In this document: in pieces, positions 16,967 to 24,984 of the stretch | How positions within the stretch are numbered: position 1 is the first letter of the stretch | Layout: the number at the start of each line of letters is the position of its first letter | From: Promethearchaeota archaeon | GTDB taxonomy: Archaea; Asgardarchaeota; Lokiarchaeia; Sigyniarchaeales; SOKP01 | Length of the DNA: 64,000 nt | Direction of reading: 5' to 3' | Assembly (NCBI GenBank): GCA_016839765.1 | Contig: JAEOTP010000087.1 | Location: 1-64,000, forward strand | Translations under genes and position numbers: made by a program | Notes under the pieces: model-generated | The model's input: the letters and a program-made list of their open reading frames with translations, nothing else | Database searches by the model: none | Told to the model about the DNA's origin: nothing

Positions 16967-18079
16967 TTATTGAAGAATAAAAGCATAAATATGTCCATCA
17001 TCATGGCAAGTTATTAAAATCTTTGAATCAGTATCAAAGTCAAAACCATTTAAACAAGAAGGATTATTAATTTGAGATAAGAATTTACCATTGACTTCAT
17101 CTAATAGCATTAAATAACCACGCGTGGTTCCAATCACGATGTAATTGTTTTCAAACATTTTAATATAGTTAATAATTTCAGTATTTACGTTTTTATACTC
17201 CCATTTTACACCAAAATTCTCATTGAAGCATATTACTTTTGCAGTGAATTTTATATCTTTAATTGGGATGGATTTGTCTAAAAATTTAAAAGAATAGGTA
17301 CTTACTAATAAACTATTATGTCGTTGTGGAGGTAATGATAGACATTTCCAAACAATATCATCTGTCTCGATAGTTTTAATTTCTTTTTTTTTTTCTTTAT
17401 CAATAATATGTATTTTTTTATCATCTCCTCCACATACGATGTAATCATATTGATATGAATGAATATTTGATAAACACCTAACTTTATCAGAAAATCGTTT
17501 AAACCAGAGTAATTCTCCAGATTTATTATCAAAGATTCTTATTGTCCCATCATTACCACACGCAATGACTTCAATCTCATTGGAATCTACAGAGCTTCTC
17601 CATATTAGCGCATCACCAATGCCTTCTTCAAAAATTTGTCCCCATATTAAGGAACCATCTAATGGATTTAGGATTCTTAGGCTCTTATCAAGAGAATAGG
17701 AGATAATTTCATTAATGCCGTTATTATTAATATCATCTACTAAAATTCCCCCAATAGAGGATCCAAATCTATGTGTCCAATAAGGTTCTAACTCAAATTC
17801 ATTTTTATATTTAAATGCTCTTAAAAGTCCATCCATTCCACCTAGAAGTAGTTCTTCTTTACCATCATTATCTATATCATATAATAGTGCTTTCCAAATT
17901 GGCGTATTTTGTGTTATCTCATCCTTAAACAACAATTTCCCATTTAATGAGAATATTAGGATTTTTCCAGATTTAGTATATGTAATTATTTGTTTATTGC
18001 TACTTTCGGTTAGAGTTCCTAGTTCTACTCCTAGTAATTGTTCATTCGTGTTAAAATCCCAAACTTTTTCAATTTTCAA
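16967..18079 (-). CDS. Beta-propeller protein (PQQ/WD40/FG-GAP-like repeats)
   Basis: A 370-residue protein made of about seven repeating four-strand blades and no signal peptide, so probably cytosolic. Repeats alternate between FG-GAP-like elements (YDIDNDGKEELLLGG, VDDINNNGINEIISY) and PQQ/WD-like endings (LRILNPLDGSLIWG, IRIFDNKSGELLWF, IHIIDKEKKKEI). The Asp/Asn-rich loops may bind calcium. Cytosolic propellers of this mixed type occur in eukaryotic trafficking complexes such as BBSome parts, but a specific match cannot be claimed. It lies just upstream of the amidotransferase gene. Confidence 0.7.
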   Translation of the reverse strand: MKIEKVWDFNTNEQLLGVELGTLTESSNKQIITYTKSGKILIFSLNGKLLFKDEITQNTPIWKALLYDIDNDGKEELLLGGMDGLLRAFKYKNEFELEPYWTHRFGSSIGGILVDDINNNGINEIISYSLDKSLRILNPLDGSLIWGQIFEEGIGDALIWRSSVDSNEIEVIACGNDGTIRIFDNKSGELLWFKRFSDKVRCLSNIHSYQYDYIVCGGDDKKIHIIDKEKKKEIKTIETDDIVWKCLSLPPQRHNSLLVSTYSFKFLDKSIPIKDIKFTAKVICFNENFGVKWEYKNVNTEIINYIKMFENNYIVIGTTRGYLMLLDEVNGKFLSQINNPSCLNGFDFDTDSKILITCHDDGHIYAFILQ

Positions 18080-18224
18080 AATGCTTCAATTAATCTCAAT
18101 GATATTTTACATAAAATTTCAATTTTTTACAATAAATTCTATAAGCAGTAATATTATAAAATAATAGCATTTAACTACTTCTAAAACCTAATTATATTCT
18201 AAAAATAAAATTTACGATATAAAA

Positions 18225-18659
18225 ATGTCAGAAGATAGAAATATTGATATTTTCTCAGTATTAATACTAATACTTAGTATCATTGCCATTGTATTGGTAG
18301 CAATTGGTCCTTTCGCTGGATTCTATTATGGAGGATATGGAGATAGATATTCCTGTTTAGGGTGTGAATATTGGACGGCAGGTGATTTAATCGCACAGAT
18401 TTTCATTCTGATCCTATTTATAATTCAGGTGGTGATTGCATTGAATAATTTACTTCCAAAGAAATTTATATCAATCGATTTAACTAAATATAGTTTATAT
18501 ATAGCAATAACAACATTTGCTTTGGCAATTATTGGCCTTATATCTTTTGGAACTACACACATAGGAGATGAATGGTGGCCCGAATTAGGTTTTTATGGAA
18601 GCGTGGTTGGTGGCTTTCTCAATACAATTTTGTTCTTCTTAAAACAAAAAAATAAATAA
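18225..18659 (+). CDS. Four-helix membrane protein of unknown function
   Basis: A 144-residue protein with about four hydrophobic helices (near residues 9-32, 52-73, 86-107 and 118-138). The first extracellular loop is rich in Gly/Tyr and has two cysteines (YSCLGCEY). I do not recognise the family. It is a single gene between the propeller (divergent) and ferredoxin. Confidence 0.6.
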   Translation: MSEDRNIDIFSVLILILSIIAIVLVAIGPFAGFYYGGYGDRYSCLGCEYWTAGDLIAQIFILILFIIQVVIALNNLLPKKFISIDLTKYSLYIAITTFALAIIGLISFGTTHIGDEWWPELGFYGSVVGGFLNTILFFLKQKNK

Positions 18660-18743
18660 TTTCTTTTTTTTAATCCTGCAAATTAAGTTTCAAACTAAAT
18701 CTTCAAAAGAATATTTCTTAAAATAAAAACGAAATTTAAATTT

Positions 18744-18751
18744 TTTATATT
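18744..18751 (+). promoter_or_regulatory. Candidate TATA box of ferredoxin gene
   Basis: TTTATATT lies about 36 bases before the first ATG and 75 bases before the preferred ATG. It would start transcription near 18770. Confidence 0.4.
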
Positions 18752-18818
18752 ATTCTCATAATTACTGATATACACTTTTATGGAACAAAAAAAATTCAAT
18801 AACAAAAAGGTTTTAAAT

Positions 18819-19016
18819 ATGAGTTTCGGGATTGAAATTGATAAAGACGCTTGTACCGGATGTGGAACATGCTATGAAGTTTGTCCAAGTGAATGTTTTG
18901 GAGAACCTGAAGGCGGTAAAGTTAACGTGATTGAGGAAAATAGAGATGATTGTGTAGGATGTAGAGCTTGTGAAACACAATGCCCTGAAGAAGCTATTAC
19001 AATTACTGAAGAATAA
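18819..19016 (+). CDS. 2[4Fe-4S] ferredoxin
   Basis: A 65-residue ferredoxin carrying two C-x2-C-x2-C-x3-C clusters, DACTGCGTCYEVCPSECFG and DDCVGCRACETQCPEEA. Each should bind a [4Fe-4S] cluster and shuttle low-potential electrons. I place the start at the ATG at 18819 (MSFGIEIDKD), because ferredoxins begin here and AAAGG lies eight bases upstream. A longer frame begins at 18780. It is monocistronic, with a T-run afterwards. Confidence 0.9.
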   Translation: MSFGIEIDKDACTGCGTCYEVCPSECFGEPEGGKVNVIEENRDDCVGCRACETQCPEEAITITEE

Positions 19017-19071
19017 ATTAAGTTGAAATGAAAAACTAGAAATAAGCACTAACTAAGGATTTTAATATTAC

Positions 19072-19093
19072 TTTTTTTTATTTTTTATCTTTT
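19072..19093 (+). terminator. T-rich terminator after ferredoxin
   Basis: A nearly pure thymine tract about 55 bases after the ferredoxin stop, ending at the convergent SH3 gene. It fits an archaeal U-tract terminator. Confidence 0.45.
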
Positions 19094-19095
19094 AA

Positions 19096-19446
19096 TTATT
19101 CGTTCAAAATTTTGACATTTTTTAATGGTATCCATCCAGTTTTATTATTTTCATCAATTACCCAAATCCAACCATATGATTCTTTTTCAATAGTTAGGAT
19201 TTGCCCGGCATATACTGTTAATTCTATTGAATTATAATCTTGGATAAATTTAGCTCGAGTTTCTTGAAGTTCTATATGATCCATTGGAACCCATCTTCCT
19301 TCGTCATCATTCTTAACGCACCAAATCCAGCCAGACCATTCACATTTTTTATTTTCAATTCTTAATATTTCACCCTTATTCACTATAAAAGGATCTGGAT
19401 AAGCGGATTTATAATCTTCTACAACTTTACAGGCTTTTTTTTTCAT
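19096..19446 (-). CDS. Tandem SH3-like domain protein
   Basis: A 116-residue protein that is essentially two SH3-like barrels (about residues 5-60 and 64-116). The second reads like a textbook SH3: AKFIQDY in place of ALYDY, ELTVYAGQILTI, a Trp pair GWIWV, then TGWIPLKNV for the GxxPxNYV end. The first has VVEDYKSAYPDPF, KGEILRI, SGWIWCV and GRWVPMDHI. No signal peptide or membrane segment is present, so it should be cytosolic, unlike bacterial cell-wall SH3b proteins. Ligand unknown. It stands alone on the minus strand. Confidence 0.7.
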   Translation of the reverse strand: MKKKACKVVEDYKSAYPDPFIVNKGEILRIENKKCEWSGWIWCVKNDDEGRWVPMDHIELQETRAKFIQDYNSIELTVYAGQILTIEKESYGWIWVIDENNKTGWIPLKNVKILNE

Positions 19447-19606
19447 GATCTATCTAATATTTAGTATAAAAAAAAAGGTAGTAAAAAGACTATTTTAAAA
19501 ATAAGTTCGTGAAACCCCCCTTTCATGTAAATTTATATATATCCATAAAATATCCAAGAGAATATGAGGATATTATTCTAAATTAGCTAAGGATATAAAA
19601 AAAATC

Positions 19607-20890
19607 CTATAAATCACCACATAGAAAAACAAGTATTTCTTTTAGTAAAGTTTTTATGTCTCTAATTCTAGTAAATTCATTTTCTGCATGAGCTTTAGAT
19701 GTTGGAGATTCGATACCTGTTAAAATAACATCTTCTTTATTAAGTATTTCAGCTACGAATCCCATATCGGTAGAAGCTGAAGTTCCAATAATTTGAATCT
19801 TATCTTCAAAAATATTATTCACTATTGCCATGGTTTTTTTCCATCGTTTAATAATCGGCAAATTATGATTTACTTTTAAAGGAGGATTATCATATCTAAA
19901 AGACAATTTAACATCTAACGCCTTACTTTTCTCCTTTCCTTTATTAATTGATTTTAAGATTTCTTGTTTAACATCTTCAAATTTCTCATCTGGTATAATT
20001 CTTCTATTAATTATTAATTTACAGTATCCCGGGATTATATTCTCTTTTTTACCTGATTCTATAATTACTAGACTAAACATCGGTCTTAATTTTTCACCAA
20101 TTTTATCTCGAGGATCTCCAGGAATGTCGGCACTTCTTCGTTTTTCAACTTTTTTCTTGAGAGCCATTAATTCATTTAAAATAGGAAGTGCTTCTTCTAT
20201 AGCATTTATTCCTAAAAAGTTGTAGCCTGAATGACAACTCTTTCCAATGATCTCAATTAGTACATTTAAATCACCACCAGTTCCTACGGGAATTAAAGGA
20301 GTAATCACTCCATCCATACAAAACATGGTTCCCTTTATATATCCTTGTTCTGCAAGATAACGAATTCCTGGATAAACCCCCACTTCCTCATCTGTACAAT
20401 TTAAAACTTGAATATTAAATTTTGGCTTAAGATTTAATTTATCTATAATCTGAAGAGCCAATATTAGACATACCATATCACCTTTCATGTCTGCTGTGCC
20501 TCTACCATAAATCTTTCCACTTTTTACTAATGTTGCTTCAAATGGCGGAAAACGCCATTTACTTTGCCCCTCTGTTAATGCTGGCACCACATCCATATGA
20601 CCATAAAAAGTAAGCCATTTTTCTAGATTATAATCTTTTGTTGCAATGAGATTGATACGAGGTCCTTCTAGAGGGTATGGAATTTGTTGAATTAACTTTT
20701 CTGGAATAATAATTTCCTCCAATGTGAAACCCAATTCGATAAAATATGGTGAAATGGTATCGACATACTTACGATAAGTATTACCAGGAGGAACTGAAGT
20801 ATCTATTTTAATAAGTTTCTTCATAATTTCCATAATTCTTTCTTCCTGTAAATTATCTACATCCTTGAAAATTTTCTTTAAATTTATCAA
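19607..20890 (-). CDS. M20 family metallopeptidase (ArgE/DapE type)
   Basis: A 427-residue zinc-dependent amidohydrolase. Zinc-site motifs are in order: TFYGHMDVVPA (first His/Asp), GRGTADMKGDMV (bridging Asp), NCTDEEVG (catalytic Glu pair) and the late HAENEFTR. A lid/dimerisation domain lies between about residues 190 and 320. Members deacylate N-acyl amino acids or succinyl-diaminopimelate; which one is not decidable here. It is a single transcription unit upstream of the SH3 gene on the same strand. Confidence 0.85.
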   Translation of the reverse strand: MINLKKIFKDVDNLQEERIMEIMKKLIKIDTSVPPGNTYRKYVDTISPYFIELGFTLEEIIIPEKLIQQIPYPLEGPRINLIATKDYNLEKWLTFYGHMDVVPALTEGQSKWRFPPFEATLVKSGKIYGRGTADMKGDMVCLILALQIIDKLNLKPKFNIQVLNCTDEEVGVYPGIRYLAEQGYIKGTMFCMDGVITPLIPVGTGGDLNVLIEIIGKSCHSGYNFLGINAIEEALPILNELMALKKKVEKRRSADIPGDPRDKIGEKLRPMFSLVIIESGKKENIIPGYCKLIINRRIIPDEKFEDVKQEILKSINKGKEKSKALDVKLSFRYDNPPLKVNHNLPIIKRWKKTMAIVNNIFEDKIQIIGTSASTDMGFVAEILNKEDVILTGIESPTSKAHAENEFTRIRDIKTLLKEILVFLCGDL

Positions 20891-21007
20891 AAATCAATCT
20901 CGTCTTATAAATTAATACTGATGAAAAGAAAAATGTGCAATTTCTTAAATTCTTTTTTCTAAAGAAATACTATTAATAGTTTAATTCTTTTAAAGAAAAA
21001 GAAAAGA

Positions 21008-22114
21008 TTACCACAATAAAATTTTATTACAATTTTTGCATGTACCTTCATTTATCTGCATATTTAAACACGTTTCATGATATGGTGTTTTACAGGCATT
21101 ACACATATAAATTTTGCCAGTATATTCCCCAAAGTCATATCCACAATAACCGCATGTACTAGCAAATGAAAATTCATAGCTATTTACATTTACTTCTACA
21201 ATTTGTGCAGTTCCTGTTAATCCGCTTACCGCGTCCGAAGGATTTAAAAAATTGTTTTGCTGACTTGGTGTTACATATTGCTGTTGAGGTTGTTGAGCTT
21301 GTTCCCAATTAGATACATATCCAGGGGTAGTGGGCTTTGAAATACCTGTTTTTTGAGAAACTTTTTCGTCTAAAATATTAGTAAGTATTAGTGCTGAAGC
21401 ATACTTTCCTTTAGCGCCTCCCTTTTGTAAATGAGTATGGGAGATCATATGAATTACTCTGCCACCAGCTTTACCATAATCAAAATATACAAAAACAGGA
21501 GATTCTCCCCACTTTCTTAGGATTTCTTGCGATGATATTAAAACATGAACTGCCGGATTCAATATACTAATGGGAAAACTCTTAGTCTCCAACCACCATC
21601 GAAATTCTGTTTTTTTAGTATTTTTTGAGGCTCCTTTTTGCCATTTACTCTGTTGAATTTCAGTTAAGACACCATCCAAAAATGGATGGTTTGGTTCCAT
21701 AATTTGGCAGGCAACGACGGCATCAGCAGTTTTTTTTCCATTCCAGCGAATATATCCTGGAAAAATAACTTCAACCATAGTTTTTATTGCCCAATCTGTG
21801 GTAATTAACCAGCCTCCATGTGATGATACATATTCTTTAATTTTTGGATAAGCTGAATGCGGTACTCCATCAGCTGGGCATCCAATCAACACAACATCAT
21901 AATCTTTAAGGTTATATTTCATGATTTGTTTTGGTTTTATTGTCTCATGAGCTGCGGCATACATATGTTCAATAATTTTTTTTGGTTTTTCATAACGTCC
22001 TTCAACAGCCAAAATTTTACCATGTTCTTCAACTGCTTTTACAACATCCTTTTTATTGAGAGCTTCCATTTTACGTTGCTTAACTTCAGAATACAAATCT
22101 TTCCAGCTACTCAT
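21008..22114 (-). CDS. Amidotransferase-like fold protein with C-terminal PHD/RING-like zinc finger
   Basis: A 368-residue, three-part protein. Residues ~25-245 look like a Rossmann-type class I amidotransferase or ThuA-like fold: YDVVLIGCPADGVPH, GGWLITTDWAIKTMVE, and VIHMISHTHLQKGG. A Gln/Pro-rich linker follows (~260-290). The last 48 residues hold eight metal ligands: C321, C324, C338, C341, H346, C349, C359 and C362, spaced C-x2-C-x13-C-x2-C-x4-H-x2-C-x9-C-x2-C. That C4HC3 order fits PHD or RING-CH fingers. No catalytic Cys-His-Glu triad is obvious in the first domain. It is divergent from pepD. Function unknown. Confidence 0.6.
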   Translation of the reverse strand: MSSWKDLYSEVKQRKMEALNKKDVVKAVEEHGKILAVEGRYEKPKKIIEHMYAAAHETIKPKQIMKYNLKDYDVVLIGCPADGVPHSAYPKIKEYVSSHGGWLITTDWAIKTMVEVIFPGYIRWNGKKTADAVVACQIMEPNHPFLDGVLTEIQQSKWQKGASKNTKKTEFRWWLETKSFPISILNPAVHVLISSQEILRKWGESPVFVYFDYGKAGGRVIHMISHTHLQKGGAKGKYASALILTNILDEKVSQKTGISKPTTPGYVSNWEQAQQPQQQYVTPSQQNNFLNPSDAVSGLTGTAQIVEVNVNSYEFSFASTCGYCGYDFGEYTGKIYMCNACKTPYHETCLNMQINEGTCKNCNKILLW

Positions 22115-22185
22115 TTAAAAATCTCTCACGTTAAGATTATAAGAAAATTAATATTATTTTAATAAGTAATAAAAAATAATGCATA

Positions 22186-22195
22186 TTTATATTTT
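22186..22195 (+). promoter_or_regulatory. TATA box of pepD, leaderless arrangement
   Basis: TTTATATTTT begins 24 bases before the first ATG (22210). The predicted start of transcription coincides with the start codon, so this gene is probably read from a leaderless mRNA. Confidence 0.5.
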
Positions 22196-22209
22196 CATTG
22201 AAAGCGATT

Positions 22210-23709
22210 ATGATGGAAGATTTAAAAGAATTGGGTAAACCTTTAGAATTTTGGGAATATTTTTTCGAAATATCAAAAATTCCTCGATGCTCTGGTAATG
22301 AGGATCAAATGAGAATTTTTATTCAAAAAGAAGCAGATAAAATGGGTTTCCAAACTAGTATAGATCGCGTTAACAACATAGTAATTAAAATTCCTTCAAA
22401 AGTAAAAAGTAAAGAGTTAGGAGTTATTTTACAAAGCCACATGGATATGGTTTGCGAAAAGAATGATGATGTTAAGCACGACTTTTCGAAAGATCCGCTA
22501 GATCTGAATTTAATTGAAATTAATAATGAAAAGTGGATAACCGCAAATGGAACTACTTTAGGAGCGGATAATGCTGTTGGAATGGCTTACCAACTAGCGA
22601 TTATGAAAAAAATCAATAAAGGAGAGTTAGATTTAGGCCCTATTTCATTAGATCTTTTGTTTACTGTAGATGAAGAGAGAGGTCTAACTGGTGCAAGTCA
22701 AATTGATAAAAATATGATAAGTGGCTCCTATATGATAAATCTTGATTCAGAAGAAGAAAATAGATTTACTATTGGTGCTGCAGGAGGAAGAGTTTTTGAA
22801 GTTATTGTAAAAGACGGAAGACAATCTGTAGATAATGAAAAAAAAGTAATCCCAATGAAACTTTCAGTTATAGGACTGGTGGGTGGACATTCTGGGGGGG
22901 ATATTAATAAAGGTAGAGCAAATGCACTAAAAATAATTTCTCAAATTTTATGGAAATTAAAAAAGAAATATGATATTTATATTAATTCCTTAAATGGGGG
23001 TAATTTGGATAATGCTATTCCAAGAGAAGCGGAAGCTATATTTTTTATTGAAGAGAATGAGCTTTCTGAGATAATTAATTTTATTAATAACAATTCTCCG
23101 CATATTAAGATGTTATATAATGGAATTGAATCGAATATGGAAATTACAATTCAAAAGTTAGAAAATTTTAATGAATCTTCAATCATTTCCAAAGAATTAC
23201 AGAATAAATTAATAGACTTATTATTTTCAATGCCAAACGGTCCCATTTCGATACATCCTATAACTAAAGAATTAGTACATACTTCTACTAACTTTGCTTC
23301 AATAAGGACTGAAAAAAATTCTATAAATTTTGTAATAAGCCAAAGGAGTCTAACTCAATACGATTTAGACGAAATATATGATAAGTTTTTAACTTTGTTT
23401 GAAATATCTGGTTTGGATTTAAATGTAAATATCAAATATGAATACCCAAGTTGGCCTCCAAATTTCAATTCAAAAATTTCAAAGCTATCTAAAAAAATAT
23501 ATAAAGAATTATTCAATAATGAAGTTATAATTCAAGCGATTCATGCAGGTTTAGAATGTGCCTATTTTAATTATCATTATTCAAATATGGAGATAATTTC
23601 TATTGGACCAGATATAATTGATGTTCATTCACCAGATGAACGTTTAAAAATAAATAGTGTAGAAAAAATTTGGAATTTCTTGATAGCATTATTAAAGAAA
23701 TTAGTATAG
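22210..23709 (+). CDS. pepD: Aminoacyl-histidine dipeptidase PepD (M20C)
   Basis: A ~499-residue cytosolic M20C dipeptidase that cleaves Xaa-His and other dipeptides with two metal ions. Motifs include FFEISKIPRCSGNEDQM, the metal residues in ILQSHMDMVCEK, GTTLGADNAVG, the catalytic pair in FTVDEERGLTGA, GLVGGHSGGDINKGRANA (diagnostic for PepD), and the late HAGLECAYF. An upstream TTG at 22198 extends the frame by four codons, but the ATG at 22210 (or 22213) fits the TATA spacing better. Confidence 0.9.
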   Translation: MMEDLKELGKPLEFWEYFFEISKIPRCSGNEDQMRIFIQKEADKMGFQTSIDRVNNIVIKIPSKVKSKELGVILQSHMDMVCEKNDDVKHDFSKDPLDLNLIEINNEKWITANGTTLGADNAVGMAYQLAIMKKINKGELDLGPISLDLLFTVDEERGLTGASQIDKNMISGSYMINLDSEEENRFTIGAAGGRVFEVIVKDGRQSVDNEKKVIPMKLSVIGLVGGHSGGDINKGRANALKIISQILWKLKKKYDIYINSLNGGNLDNAIPREAEAIFFIEENELSEIINFINNNSPHIKMLYNGIESNMEITIQKLENFNESSIISKELQNKLIDLLFSMPNGPISIHPITKELVHTSTNFASIRTEKNSINFVISQRSLTQYDLDEIYDKFLTLFEISGLDLNVNIKYEYPSWPPNFNSKISKLSKKIYKELFNNEVIIQAIHAGLECAYFNYHYSNMEIISIGPDIIDVHSPDERLKINSVEKIWNFLIALLKKLV

Positions 23710-23793
23710 ATATTCTGAAAAGAAGATGAATAATTAAAAAGATTTTAATTTAAAGAAGATTAATTAATTTTAGAAAAAACACAAATAAGAACC

Positions 23794-24306
23794 ATGCAAA
23801 AACGAAAAACTGTTAAAGAAGAAATCAGTGGTTCAGAAACAGTTTTTGAAAAAATAAAGAGTAAGACTCCTTGGATCTTTGGAAATTCATTAAGGAAACC
23901 TAAAATAGCCTATCCGCAGATAAAACTTCCTAAAATGGATATGCCTTTACCAGGTAAGTCTTTAGTGGTTATAGGAATTTATATTATTCTATTCCTACTT
24001 CAGATGGGGATAGTATATATTATTTATAGAGAACCTGTAGCAATAGGAGCAGATCAACAAGGTAATGCTGTTCTTTTATATCCTGATCTTAACGAAGCTT
24101 TTATAATTGAGAGTATAGTAGCTTCAATTTTCATTTTTCTTTGTTCTATAGGATTTTTATTAGTCTATCAAGCATCCAAATATGTATATAATAAGAAAAC
24201 GGCAGTAAAAATTCTTGTAATAGGAATAATTTTAGTTATTACTGCTTTTGTTGCATTACAAGCAATAATAACAATAAAACTTGGCGAAAGGTTATTTAAT
24301 GTTTAA
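23794..24306 (+). CDS. OST3/OST6-like membrane protein (candidate oligosaccharyltransferase subunit)
   Basis: A 170-residue protein with a 55-residue cytosolic N-terminus and three TM helices (about 56-78, 107-126 and 138-162). The pattern around and after the first helix, IYREPVAIG...G..., then LNEAFIIES and two helices, lines up by eye with the C-terminal membrane part of eukaryotic OST3/OST6 (TUSC3/MAGT1), where IRGPPYA, a Gly-containing loop and QFVAET precede the last two helices. The thioredoxin domain of the eukaryotic proteins is missing. Such Asgard homologues are known from the literature. The gene is 84 bases after pepD. The call rests on a memory-based alignment. Confidence 0.55.
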   Translation: MQKRKTVKEEISGSETVFEKIKSKTPWIFGNSLRKPKIAYPQIKLPKMDMPLPGKSLVVIGIYIILFLLQMGIVYIIYREPVAIGADQQGNAVLLYPDLNEAFIIESIVASIFIFLCSIGFLLVYQASKYVYNKKTAVKILVIGIILVITAFVALQAIITIKLGERLFNV

Positions 24307-24451
24307 CTCTTTAGAAGAAAAAACTCATTAATTTATTTTAAACACAGAAGATCTTAATTTCTGGTAATTTGAGTTAAATCTTAAGCTATTTAAATAAAAT
24401 CAAAAAAAAAAGAATAAATTAGGGGTATTTAATCTAAAATTTAATAATGAT

Positions 24452-24853
24452 TTATTTTAGTGTGTCAATGAAAGCTTTATAAGCGGCTTCATCTAATAAA
24501 TTTCCTTTCTCTGCATCCCAATTTGAAGGCTTAACCTTAAATAACCACGCAGAGAGAGCATCTTCATTGATGTTTTCAGGTTCATCCATTAAATCAGCAT
24601 TAACTTCAGTAACTGTACCTGAAACTGGACTATAAATATCTCCAACAGCTTTACTTGATTCAACAGTACAATCCAATGGATCGCTACTTGGCTCATCACC
24701 ATCCATCTTAACTTGATCTATGGTAGCTCCTTCAAGAGCCTCAACATCTACAAAAGAAATTTCACCTAATTGTTCAGCAGCAAAGGGAGTAATTCCAACC
24801 TCTCCAGTTTCATCATTAAACCATTGATGGGTTTTAGTAAACCAAATTGTCAT
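24452..24853 (-). CDS. gcvH: Glycine cleavage system H protein
   Basis: A 133-residue lipoyl carrier protein. The lipoylation site lies in VESSKAVGDIYSPVSG, where Lys is flanked by the typical hairpin residues. The N-terminus HQWFNDETGEVGITPFAAEQ and the middle LGEISFVDV match the GcvH family. H protein shuttles the aminomethyl group among P, T and L proteins. None of those partners is nearby, so it may serve a dispersed glycine system or another lipoyl-dependent process. Confidence 0.9.
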   Translation of the reverse strand: MTIWFTKTHQWFNDETGEVGITPFAAEQLGEISFVDVEALEGATIDQVKMDGDEPSSDPLDCTVESSKAVGDIYSPVSGTVTEVNADLMDEPENINEDALSAWLFKVKPSNWDAEKGNLLDEAAYKAFIDTLK

Positions 24854-24984
24854 ACTATATCAAACTCCTTGTTAATAATTTTATGAATTATAATTATATT
24901 GAATTTAATTGTATGATAAAATTAATTATATCAAAAATATAAAATTTTTTTATTAGTTATACTCTTAAAATTGAATTCATTAAA

